From Eubacterium aggregans (GTDB lineage Bacteria > Bacillota > Clostridia > Eubacteriales > Eubacteriaceae), in contig NZ_FNRK01000010.1 of the NCBI RefSeq assembly GCF_900107815.1, forward strand, positions 38,965 through 102,964: a DNA stretch of 64,000 bases, written 5' to 3'. The notes beneath the pieces are model-generated. The model was not told the DNA's origin and ran no database searches. It was given only the letters and a program-made list of their open reading frames with translations. The translations under genes and the position numbers were made by a program. Position 1 is the stretch's first letter. Every line of letters starts with the position of its first letter. Below, in pieces: positions 37,199 to 45,166 of the stretch.

Positions 37199-39577
37199 GT
37201 GGATGATGTTGTATTATCGGTTCGGGATTTAGTGGAATTCATCCTACGTTCGGGAAGCATTGATAACCGATTTTCAGGATTTGACCGTGCACAAATGGGG
37301 GCTCGAATCCACAGGCAGCTGCAAAAAAATGCAGGGCCGGATTATTCAGCCGAGGTTACCTTAAAGGATACTACCACCATAGACGAGATTACTTTTTATG
37401 TCCAGGGCCGGGCGGATGGCATTATCCGAAATGCCCTGGGGGTCACCATTGATGAAATCAAAACCACGGCTATGGACTTGGCGCTTTTAGAGGAAGAGGA
37501 CCGGCCCGTTCATTGGGCCCAGGCCAAGTGCTACGCCTGGTTTGTGGCGAAAGAAGAGGGTCTGTCATCCATCTCGGTACGGCTAACTTACTGCCAGATT
37601 GAAACCCGGGAGACCCGTTTTTTTATAAAGGTTTTTCGGTATGAGGAGCTTGAAGCCTTTTATTTAGAGCTTTTGGGGGAATACCTGCACTGGGCCCGGA
37701 TGAAAGAGGCCTGGGGGAAAAAGCGGAACCAAAGCGCTGTGGACCTGGAATTTCCATACCCAAAGTACCGCAGGGGGCAGCGGGAGATGGCGGTGGCCGT
37801 CTATAACACCATTCGCCGCCAGGAGCGGTTATTCTGCCAGGCTCCAACGGGGATTGGAAAGACCCTTTCGGTGCTCTTTCCCTCCATGAAAGCCCTGGCC
37901 CAGGGCTTCGGCCATCGGGTGTTCTATCTAACGGCGAAAACCATCACCCGTCAGGTTGCCGAGGAGACGGTGGCCCTTTTACGGCAAAAAGGGCTGAGGG
38001 CTAAAGGTGTGACCCTGACGGCGAAGGATAAAATTTGTTTTTTAGAGGAACGCAGCTGTAATCCTGAGGATTGTCCCTATGCCCGGGATTATTTTTCAAA
38101 GGTCAATGGGGTGGTCTACGCCATGCTGGCCGAAGAAGAAGCCTTCACCCGGCCGGTCATCGAGAAATGGGCCAGGGATGCCATGCTCTGCCCCTTTGAG
38201 CTATCCCTTGATCTTGCGGGATGGGTGGATATTATCATTGGGGACTATAATTATCTCTTTGATCCCGTGGTTGCCCTCCAGCGCTTGTTTAACACGGGAG
38301 AAAGGGATTCGTTGTTTTTGGTGGACGAGGGACATAATCTGGTGGATCGGGCCCGGGGAATGTACTCCGCCAGCCTGCGAAAGTCAAGCTTTTTAGCCTT
38401 AAAGCGCAGCCTGGGCGGGAAGAAGGACAGCTTTTATAAAGCCGTGGATAAGGCAAACCAGGCCTTTATTCTTTTGCGTAAGCAAAATGAGGGGTGTCGG
38501 GACCAGACCTATAAGGAGTCTCGGACGCCCTTTAACGAAGCCATCATGACCTTTGGCTTTGCCTATGAAGCCTTTTCCAAAAAGCATCCCGAGCATCCCG
38601 CCCTCCAAGACAGCTTAGAGCTTTACTTTGCCGTTCGGAATTATCTTATGGTGTCGGAGTATTACGATGAGGCCTACATCACCAGTGTCACCTGTTTTGG
38701 CAGTGAGGTCATCATCACCCAGCATTGTCTTGACCCCTCTAAAATCCTCTCGGCAACCATGGAATTGGGGCGGTCGACCATTCTTTTTTCAGCGACCCTG
38801 ACCCCCATGGATTATTACATGCAGGTTCTCGGTGGGGGAGAGCAGGCCCGAAAATACGCTTTGCCATCGCCCTTTAGTCCGGAGCACCTGGGCCTCCTTC
38901 TGGCGGATGAAATCAGTACCCGCTACACCCTCCGGGAGGCCAGCTACACCCCCATTGCAGAAATGATTGCTGCTTTTATTAGTGGGCGCTGTGGCAACTA
39001 TATGGTTTTCTTTCCATCCTATGCCTATTTGGAGGCGGTTCGTTTTGTTTTTGAAGAGATGGCAGGGGAAGGGGTTGAGGTTCTGAGCCAGCATTCGGAG
39101 ATGGATGAGGCTGAGCGGGAGGCCTTTCTGGCCCGGTTTGAGGCGTCCTCAGACATCACCCAGGTGGCCTTCTGCGTTATGGGGGGAATCTTCAGCGAAG
39201 GCATTGATTTAAAGGGAGACTGCTTAATTGGCGCGGTCATCGTTGGGGTTGGCCTGCCCCAGGTGGGCATGGAGCGGAATATCCTTAAAACCTATTATGA
39301 TGAAAAAATGAATTGTGGTTTTGATTATGCCTATAAGAATCCCGGGATGAATAAGGTCCTTCAATCCCTGGGACGGGTAATCCGGGATGAGGGGGACTTG
39401 GGGATGGTCCTCTTAATTGATGAGCGCTTTAGCCGTTATGAATACCGGCGGCTGCTGCCTAGCCATTTACAGCACTTCATCACGGTATCCACCCCTGATG
39501 AAGTTAAAGCCCAGGCCCAGGCCTTTTGGCAGCGGGAAAAGAATTCCCGGGAAGCAATTGACAAGAAAGCAAAATAA
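37199..39577 (+). CDS. DinG/XPD-like DNA helicase with N-terminal PD-(D/E)XK-like domain
   Basis: A superfamily 2 helicase of about 790 residues. Walker A is APTGIGKTLSVLFP, the DEAH-type box is LVDEGHNLVDRA, and four cysteines between them (KDKICFLEE, SCNPEDCPYA, AMLCPFEL) should bind an iron-sulfur cluster as in XPD and DinG. Motif VI is near QSLGRVIRDEGD. The first 200 residues are not helicase: GRADGII followed by VTIDEIKTT fits the D-x-n-E-x-K core of RecB/Cas4-like nucleases. I chose GTG 37199 because AAAGGTGG lies seven bases upstream and the likely -10 box (TAGAAT, 37165-37170) is too close to ATG 37181, the alternative start. Confidence 0.83.
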   Translation: MDDVVLSVRDLVEFILRSGSIDNRFSGFDRAQMGARIHRQLQKNAGPDYSAEVTLKDTTTIDEITFYVQGRADGIIRNALGVTIDEIKTTAMDLALLEEEDRPVHWAQAKCYAWFVAKEEGLSSISVRLTYCQIETRETRFFIKVFRYEELEAFYLELLGEYLHWARMKEAWGKKRNQSAVDLEFPYPKYRRGQREMAVAVYNTIRRQERLFCQAPTGIGKTLSVLFPSMKALAQGFGHRVFYLTAKTITRQVAEETVALLRQKGLRAKGVTLTAKDKICFLEERSCNPEDCPYARDYFSKVNGVVYAMLAEEEAFTRPVIEKWARDAMLCPFELSLDLAGWVDIIIGDYNYLFDPVVALQRLFNTGERDSLFLVDEGHNLVDRARGMYSASLRKSSFLALKRSLGGKKDSFYKAVDKANQAFILLRKQNEGCRDQTYKESRTPFNEAIMTFGFAYEAFSKKHPEHPALQDSLELYFAVRNYLMVSEYYDEAYITSVTCFGSEVIITQHCLDPSKILSATMELGRSTILFSATLTPMDYYMQVLGGGEQARKYALPSPFSPEHLGLLLADEISTRYTLREASYTPIAEMIAAFISGRCGNYMVFFPSYAYLEAVRFVFEEMAGEGVEVLSQHSEMDEAEREAFLARFEASSDITQVAFCVMGGIFSEGIDLKGDCLIGAVIVGVGLPQVGMERNILKTYYDEKMNCGFDYAYKNPGMNKVLQSLGRVIRDEGDLGMVLLIDERFSRYEYRRLLPSHLQHFITVSTPDEVKAQAQAFWQREKNSREAIDKKAK

Positions 39578-39586
39578 TGATAGTAT
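39558..39586 (+). promoter_or_regulatory. thiC promoter
   Basis: TTGACA (39558-39563) and TAGTAT (39581-39586), spacer 17. It overlaps the end of the helicase gene and would start transcription just before the TPP riboswitch. Confidence 0.72.
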
Positions 39587-39603
39587 GATACAATAATTTA
39601 TCA

Positions 39604-39727
39604 TACAGGGGAGCTCGTGTGCGGGCTGAGAGGAAGTAATCAACTTCGACCCTTAAACCTGATGTGGGTAATGCCAACGTAGGAAGGACGAAGGATGCGA
39701 AGGATACCCAAGGGTATCCTTTTTTTA
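39604..39727 (+). promoter_or_regulatory. TPP riboswitch with terminator
   Basis: A classical THI element. GGGGAGCTCG begins the aptamer, GCGGGCTGAGAGG and GACCCTTAAACCTGAT carry the pyrimidine-sensing part, and GGGTAATGCCAACGTAGGAAG the pyrophosphate-sensing part (to about 39690). A terminator AAGGATACCC/GGGTATCCTT with a T run (39699-39727) follows, so thiamine pyrophosphate should end transcription before thiC. Confidence 0.97.
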
Positions 39728-39756
39728 TGTATTCAAATTGAGAAAGCAGGGTGCAA

Positions 39757-41064
39757 ATGACGTATACAACACAGATGGATGCGGCCCGTCAAGGGATCAT
39801 TACAGAGGAAATGAAACGGGTAGCAGAGAAGGAGGGCATTCGAACAGAGGATTTGATGGCCTTAATGGCCCAGGGAAAGGCCATTATTCCTTGCAATAAG
39901 AATCACGTGGCCCTGGACCCCGCGGGATTGGGGTCCATGTTAAAAACAAAAATCAATGTCAATCTGGGGACCTCCCGGGATCTAACGGATCTCTCCATGG
40001 AGCTTGAAAAGGTACAGAGCGCCGTGGATTTAGGGGCGGAGGCCATCATGGATTTAAGCTCCTATGGGGACACCCAAAAATTTAGACGAATGCTGACAAA
40101 GGAATGCCCGGCGATGATTGGGACCGTGCCCATTTATGATGCAGTGGTGTACTACCACAAACCCCTCATTGAGATTACCACCGAGGAATGGCTGGATATC
40201 GTCCGGATGCACGCCGAGGATGGGGTGGATTTTATGACCATCCATTGTGGCATTAATAAGGAAACCGCGGTTAAATTTAAACGGAATAAACGACTGATGA
40301 ATATTGTTTCCCGGGGGGGCTCCATTATTTTTGCCTGGATGGAAATGACGGGGAAGGAGAATCCCTTCTTTGAGCATTACGATGAAATTCTGGATATCTG
40401 CCGTCAGTACGATGTCACCATGAGCCTGGGGGATGCCTGCCGACCAGGGTGCCTTCAGGACGCCACGGATGCCTCCCAGATTGAAGAACTGATGACCCTG
40501 GGTGAGCTGACTAAACGGGCTTGGGAAAAGGATGTCCAGGTGATGATTGAGGGACCGGGGCATATGCCCATCAACCAGATTGCCGCTAATATGGAAATCC
40601 AAAAGACCCTCTGCCACGGGGCGCCTTTCTATGTCTTAGGACCCCTGGTGACCGATGTGGCCCCGGGCTACGACCATATTACCTCGGCCATTGGTGGGGC
40701 CATTGCAGCCAGCAATGGGGCGGCATTTTTATGCTATGTGACCCCGGCAGAACATTTACGCTTACCGGATGTGGCCGATGTGAAGGAGGGAATTATTGCG
40801 GCCCGTATTGCAGCGCACTCGGCGGATATTGCTAAGGGAATCCCCGGAGCCATGGATTGGGATAATGCCATGAGTGCTGCCCGGAAAAAGCTGGATTGGA
40901 AGGGGATGTTCGATTTGGCCATGGATCCGGAAAAGGCTCGGGCCTACCGGGAGTCCAGCCAGCCGGAGAAGGAAGATACTTGCAGCATGTGTGGTAATTT
41001 CTGCGCCGTTAAGAACATGAACCGCATCCTCGAAGGCGAGATTGTCTCGATTTTTGATGAATGA
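39757..41064 (+). CDS. thiC: Phosphomethylpyrimidine synthase ThiC
   Basis: A 435-residue radical SAM enzyme that turns aminoimidazole ribotide into HMP phosphate for thiamine. The C-terminal cluster motif [11 protein letters not shown] (C-x2-C-x4-C) is intact, and MIEGPGHMP and [14 protein letters not shown] are family hallmarks. The short N-terminus is normal for Firmicutes and clostridial ThiC. ATG 39757 is favoured over GTG 39751 by spacing from GCAGGGTG. It is the only thiamine gene here and is under the TPP riboswitch. Confidence 0.97.
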   Translation: MTYTTQMDAARQGIITEEMKRVAEKEGIRTEDLMALMAQGKAIIPCNKNHVALDPAGLGSMLKTKINVNLGTSRDLTDLSMELEKVQSAVDLGAEAIMDLSSYGDTQKFRRMLTKECPAMIGTVPIYDAVVYYHKPLIEITTEEWLDIVRMHAEDGVDFMTIHCGINKETAVKFKRNKRLMNIVSRGGSIIFAWMEMTGKENPFFEHYDEILDICRQYDVTMSLGDACRPGCLQDATDASQIEELMTLGELTKRAWEKDVQVMIEGPGHMPINQIAANMEIQKTLCHGAPFYVLGPLVTDVAPGYDHITSAIGGAIAASNGAAFLCYVTPAEHLRLPDVADVKEGIIAARIAAHSADIAKGIPGAMDWDNAMSAARKKLDWKGMFDLAMDPEKARAYRESSQPEKEDTCSMCGNFCAVKNMNRILEGEIVSIFDE

Positions 41065-41141
41065 GTTTAAAAAAGACAGTGAAGGTTTCGTTCGCCGTCG
41101 CAGAGTAATTGAAGGGAGGGGCAGCCCTTTACCTTCAACCC

Positions 41142-41176
41142 AAAAACCACCGCCCTGAATCAGGGCAGTGGTTTTT
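41142..41176. terminator. Bidirectional terminator between thiC and the parvulin gene
   Basis: Hairpin AAAAACCACCGCCCTG/CAGGGCAGTGGTTTTT with an AAT loop and one mismatch, T run on the right and A run on the left. Confidence 0.88.
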
Positions 41177-41196
41177 TATTGGAAAAGATACGGTTT

Positions 41197-41955
41197 TTAT
41201 AACCCGAGTTTGACATCCACGGGATATTCTTTTTTGAGCTCGTCCACTTTGTTGAGATACTGACGGTTTTGCTTTTGGCCCAGGAGGAAGCGGTGGAGGC
41301 TTTCTTTAACGGCATCGAAGGGAATGGTTTCACCGGTTTTTTCATCGGTTACCTTGATGATGTGCCAGCCGAATTCCGTTTGTACCGGTTCCTCACTCAT
41401 TTCACCAACCTTTAAGGCAAAGGCGGCAGCTTCGAAGCCAGGGACCATTTTTCCCTTGGAGAAGTAGCTTAAATCGCCACCCACTTCCTTGGAGGGGCAG
41501 ATGGAGTATTCTTTAGCCGCTTCTTCAAAGACCTTGCCCCCTTTGATTTCCTCGATGATATCAATGGCCTGCTGCTTGGCGGGCAGGAGGATATGGCTGG
41601 CACGGATGGAATCCGGAGCGATGAATTCCTGGGGATGTTCGTCGTAATAAGCCCGGACTTCCGGATCATCCACTGTAAACTGGGACATAAACTGTGTGAT
41701 CATGTGGGATTTCAGCAGCTTTTCCTTGGCTTCTTCCAATTCTTTTAAAAAGGCTTCGGATTCATCCACTTTTTCGTCCTTGCCTTCTAAATAGAAGAGC
41801 TCCTGGGCAATCATTTCTTCCAAAAGGCGTCGTCTGCCTTCCTTGGAGTTAAACTGGGCCTGCTGATCCTGGGGGGCCTGGGCGACTAACATGTCTAGCT
41901 GAGACTGCCGAATTTCTTTATCGCCGACGGTTGCCAATACTCTATCTTCATTCAT
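41197..41955 (-). CDS. Cytoplasmic parvulin-type peptidyl-prolyl isomerase
   Basis: A 252-residue PrsA/SurA-like protein. The N-terminal helical chaperone part occupies about residues 1-110, and the parvulin domain about 115-210, with SIRASHILLP, GGDLSYFSKGKMVPGFE and TEFGWHIIKV. Unlike PrsA it has no signal peptide or lipobox, so it should act inside the cell. AAAGGAGATTTTATAATA stands before its ATG. It is alone between convergent thiC and the SorC-type gene. Its folding clients are unknown. Confidence 0.87.
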   Translation of the reverse strand: MNEDRVLATVGDKEIRQSQLDMLVAQAPQDQQAQFNSKEGRRRLLEEMIAQELFYLEGKDEKVDESEAFLKELEEAKEKLLKSHMITQFMSQFTVDDPEVRAYYDEHPQEFIAPDSIRASHILLPAKQQAIDIIEEIKGGKVFEEAAKEYSICPSKEVGGDLSYFSKGKMVPGFEAAAFALKVGEMSEEPVQTEFGWHIIKVTDEKTGETIPFDAVKESLHRFLLGQKQNRQYLNKVDELKKEYPVDVKLGL

Positions 41956-42039
41956 TATTATAAAATCTCCTTTTTAAATCGTAATGCAATGCTAAAATAG
42001 TATCGTTTAACGGGGTGTTTGTCAAGGAAAACACCGATA

Positions 42040-42981
42040 TCAAAGGGAAAGCAAGGTGCGGACTGTGGGCTCATCAATATAGAGGACATCGACCAGCCCT
42101 CCCAGGAGGCAGGCACGGATGGCCGCTGCCTTTTCCTGGCCCACGGCAATAAGGAGTTTATTGGGGATGGCCCGAATATCCTCCAAGGGTGTGGCCAGGA
42201 CACGCTTGTCGAGTTCCGGATCAGCCAGACGGCCCTGGGCATCGATAAAGTGGGAGCACACATCCCCCGTGGCACCCCGTTCTTCAATCTCGTGGTACTC
42301 TTTATCCGAAAAGCAGCCCATTTCGAAAAGCTGGGACTTCCTGGAGATATTGCCAACAGAATAAATGGCGATTTGACAGTCCTTGGCCATTTTGAATATT
42401 TTGTCAATCTGGCTATCGGTGCGAATGGCGGCAGCAATCTCCTTATTATCGACGATGGCTGGGGCAGGGAGGAGGTGGCCACTGGAACCAAAGCACCCGA
42501 CGAATCCCTTGATGATTTCCATGGCCCCACTTTCGTAGATGACCCGGGAAAAACCGCCGTTGAGTTGGATAACTGAAACCCCGCTGCGTTTAATGGGTTT
42601 GAGCTGCGGCAGAAGGGCGGAGAGGGTCCGGCCCCAGGCCACCCCCACAATGCTGTCATTTTCGATGTACCGGGGCAGATCCTCAGCCAGGGCGGTGCAG
42701 ACGTCCCGGAGGAGTATCTCATCATTTTGAACAATATCCGGTACGATGACGGCTTTACCCAGGGGATACCGTGAAATAAGCTCCGCTTCTAAATCTGAGA
42801 AGGAGTGGAGTGGCTCGATAACACGGACTTCCACAAAGCCGAGGTCCATGGCGTTTTTTAGAATTCGGCTTACTGTGGATTTAGAGAGATTTTCCGCAGT
42901 AGCAATATCGACCTGGCTCATTTTTAATTCAAAATGCATTTTTGCAATCCGTAAAATCTGATTTACCTTATTTTGATCCAT
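42040..42981 (-). CDS. SorC-family sugar-phosphate-responsive regulator
   Basis: A 313-residue regulator. The N-terminal helix-turn-helix is MSQVDIATAENLSKSTVSRIL. The remainder is the SorC/CggR effector domain, with VGVAWGRTLSALLPQL, a family hallmark, and VLATPLEDIRAIPNKLLIAVG near the end. Such proteins bind a sugar or sugar phosphate and control adjacent catabolic genes. GGAGGTG just before the ATG at 42981 decides the start over one eight codons earlier. It diverges from the GpsA-like gene, its most likely target, across a 256-base gap. Confidence 0.87.
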   Translation of the reverse strand: MDQNKVNQILRIAKMHFELKMSQVDIATAENLSKSTVSRILKNAMDLGFVEVRVIEPLHSFSDLEAELISRYPLGKAVIVPDIVQNDEILLRDVCTALAEDLPRYIENDSIVGVAWGRTLSALLPQLKPIKRSGVSVIQLNGGFSRVIYESGAMEIIKGFVGCFGSSGHLLPAPAIVDNKEIAAAIRTDSQIDKIFKMAKDCQIAIYSVGNISRKSQLFEMGCFSDKEYHEIEERGATGDVCSHFIDAQGRLADPELDKRVLATPLEDIRAIPNKLLIAVGQEKAAAIRACLLGGLVDVLYIDEPTVRTLLSL

Positions 42982-43153
42982 GGCCACCTCCGAAAGATAT
43001 TTCATCCTTTAAATTTTGTTTCAATTTTATCAGGATAAGATAGGGAGTGTCAAGGGAAATCGTAAAAGAAGGGGTGTGGACCAGCGGACTAAAAGCCTTA
43101 ACCACAGCAGAAATGAGATTAATTTCCGATATTGAAATATATCCCTAAAATCC

Positions 43154-43182
43154 TTGACAAAGTGGAAGGATGGGTTTAAACT
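43154..43182 (+). promoter_or_regulatory. Promoter of the GpsA-like gene
   Basis: TTGACA (43154-43159) and TAAACT (43177-43182) with a 17-base spacer. Just upstream, GATAT-TGAAAT-ATATC (43128-43143) is an inverted repeat that might be an operator for the divergent SorC-type regulator. Confidence 0.5.
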
Positions 43183-43237
43183 ATAGTCAATAAGAAGCAT
43201 CGGCTGTAAATTTGAGTGAATCAATAAGGAGTTTAAA

Positions 43238-44281
43238 ATGAGTATAATTACCTTTATCGGCGCTGGACAAATGGCATCAGCATTGACCTTCCCTACTTTT
43301 GAAAATGGCCATGAGGTCCGTCTGGTGGGGACCCCCCTGGATGTTCAGATTATTGATCGATTGAGGGAGGATGATTTTCATCTGAATTTAAAGCGGACCC
43401 TCCATCATGGGATTCAGTACTACCAGATTGATGAAGTGGATGAAGCGTTAAAGGGTGCCGACGCTGTTTTAGGTGGGGTTTCCAGCTTTGGGGTGGATTG
43501 GTTTGCCGAAGAAATTTTACCCATCATTCCAGAAAGCGTTCCCCTGCTGTCAGTGACCAAGGGAATGATCGATCAGGAGGACGGCTCCATGATTACCTAC
43601 CCTGCCTATTGGGAAAGCTGCTTACCGGAAGGCAGCCGTCTGTCCATCAATGCCATCGGAGGCCCCTGCACCAGCTATGAACTGGCGGATAAGGATCACT
43701 CAGCCGTTGCCTTTTGTGGCCATGACATGGAAACCCTAAAATTTTTAAAGGGACTTTTTACAACGGAGTATTACCATATTAGCTTATCCACGGACGTGGT
43801 TGGGGTGGAATGTGCAGTGGCCTTAAAGAATGCCTATGCCTTGGGAGTATCCCTAGCGGTGGGTTTGGCTGAACGGCGGGAAGGGGTTGGGGTCCAGCAT
43901 TACAATTCCCAGGCTGCTTTATTCGGACAATCCGTGAAGGAAATGAAGGCACTGCTGAACATTGTGGATGGTTTAGAGGAAAACATCGTTTATGGTGCCG
44001 GGGACCTTTACGTGACCATCTTTGGTGGACGAACCCGGAAAATTGGAACGCTGCTGGGTCGGGGGATGACTTTTAAAGCGGCCATGGAAGAGCTGGCCGG
44101 CGTGACCTTAGAATCCATTGTCATTGCAACCCGTACCGCCCGGGCAGTGAAGGCTCTGGCGAAGAACGGCCAGGTTTCCCTTGACGCTTTCCCACTGCTG
44201 ATGCATGTGGATGCGATTATTAATGAGGGGGCTGAAGTGGATATTCCATGGAAAGCCTTTGAGACGGAAACAGTTCAGTAG
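43238..44281 (+). CDS. Glycerol-3-phosphate dehydrogenase-like protein (GpsA family)
   Basis: A 347-residue NAD(P)-dependent dehydrogenase. The Rossmann loop is FIGAGQMASALTFP (G-x-G-x-x-A), and the catalytic region contains VGVECAVALKNAYALGVSLAVGLAER, with the lysine and asparagine typical of GpsA. The middle is divergent from housekeeping GpsA: the SINAIGGPCTSYELADKD stretch replaces the usual GP-(S/T)-FA-x-E motif. A specialised sugar- or polyol-phosphate oxidoreductase is therefore possible. Pairing with a SorC regulator supports a catabolic role. AATAAGGAG precedes ATG 43238. A terminator follows. Confidence 0.78.
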   Translation: MSIITFIGAGQMASALTFPTFENGHEVRLVGTPLDVQIIDRLREDDFHLNLKRTLHHGIQYYQIDEVDEALKGADAVLGGVSSFGVDWFAEEILPIIPESVPLLSVTKGMIDQEDGSMITYPAYWESCLPEGSRLSINAIGGPCTSYELADKDHSAVAFCGHDMETLKFLKGLFTTEYYHISLSTDVVGVECAVALKNAYALGVSLAVGLAERREGVGVQHYNSQAALFGQSVKEMKALLNIVDGLEENIVYGAGDLYVTIFGGRTRKIGTLLGRGMTFKAAMEELAGVTLESIVIATRTARAVKALAKNGQVSLDAFPLLMHVDAIINEGAEVDIPWKAFETETVQ

Positions 44282-44298
44282 GACCAGCCATATCTCCA

Positions 44299-44327
44299 AG
44301 CCGTGGTTTGATTACCACGGCTTTTTA
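44299..44327 (+). terminator. Terminator after the GpsA-like gene
   Basis: Ten-base stem AAGCCGTGGT/ACCACGGCTT with TTGAT loop, followed by TTTAA. Confidence 0.88.
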
Positions 44328-44375
44328 ATGTATAATAATTCAATTGCGATTGTATGAAAGCAGGAGGAAGATAAA

Positions 44376-45023
44376 ATGATTAAGGCCATTATTTTTGATA
44401 TGGACGGAGTAATTATTGATTCTGAAGGGATTTATAAGAAAATCGAAGCTAAGATGTACCGGGATTTGGGGATTGAGATGACCCGGGAGGAATCCCTGAT
44501 GAATATGGGCATGGGGATTCACAATTGGTGGAAAAAGCTCCAGGTCAAATATCAGTTGAAGGAAGACCCAGAGGTCCTGGCAGAGCAGGAAATCCAGGTC
44601 TATTTAGATTATCTTTTCGACGATGAACAGGAGAAGCGGTTTATGGATGGGATTGCAGAGACCTTAGAGGTCTTGTCAGAACGGGGATACCGGATAGGGG
44701 TGGCATCCGGCTCTGATGCAGCAGCCGTCGATCGGGTTTTGGCAATCTCTGGCTTCCAGGAATATTTTGCAGCCCGGATTACCGCTTCGGATGTGGTGGT
44801 CTGTAAACCCGATCCGGAAATCTTTTTAAAGGCGGCTGAAGCCCTGGAGGTTACACCCGGGGAATGTCTGGTCATTGAAGATTCCTATAACGGCATCTTA
44901 GCGGCTAAAGCTGCGGGGATGAGGTGTCTGGCTTATACCAGCGCTCCCGAGGGGATAGTGGACTACTCCTTGGCCGATGGACTCCTCCATCATCACCAAG
45001 AGTTAATTAAGGATTTTTTATAA
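44376..45023 (+). CDS. HAD-superfamily phosphatase / phosphoglucomutase-like hydrolase
   Basis: A 215-residue HAD hydrolase with cap type 1. The nucleophile loop is FDMDGVIIDSEG, the second motif SGSDA, the lysine in CKPDPEIF, and the metal site VIEDSYNGILAAKAAG. This set is that of the beta-phosphoglucomutase/phosphoglycolate phosphatase branch; the substrate is uncertain. AGGAGGAAG lies before ATG 44376. It follows the terminator of the GpsA-like gene, so it has its own promoter. Confidence 0.88.
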   Translation: MIKAIIFDMDGVIIDSEGIYKKIEAKMYRDLGIEMTREESLMNMGMGIHNWWKKLQVKYQLKEDPEVLAEQEIQVYLDYLFDDEQEKRFMDGIAETLEVLSERGYRIGVASGSDAAAVDRVLAISGFQEYFAARITASDVVVCKPDPEIFLKAAEALEVTPGECLVIEDSYNGILAAKAAGMRCLAYTSAPEGIVDYSLADGLLHHHQELIKDFL

Positions 45024-45105
45024 AGCGCATAATGACGGGGCGTGGGGCCTTGGAGGAATGCTTCTGCTTTACATATAAAAAAGTCAAGATATGGTGTCTA
45101 AAGTG

Positions 45106-45114
45106 TGGTATAAT
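45106..45114 (+). promoter_or_regulatory. Extended -10 promoter of nrdJ
   Basis: TGGTATAAT: a consensus -10 box with the TGN extension and no good -35 box. No cobalamin riboswitch or NrdR-box pair was recognised in the 140-base gap. Confidence 0.55.
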
Positions 45115-45166
45115 TGCATCGCACCTATATATAGTAGGTCAGCAATAACAAGAATTGGAGAACGAA

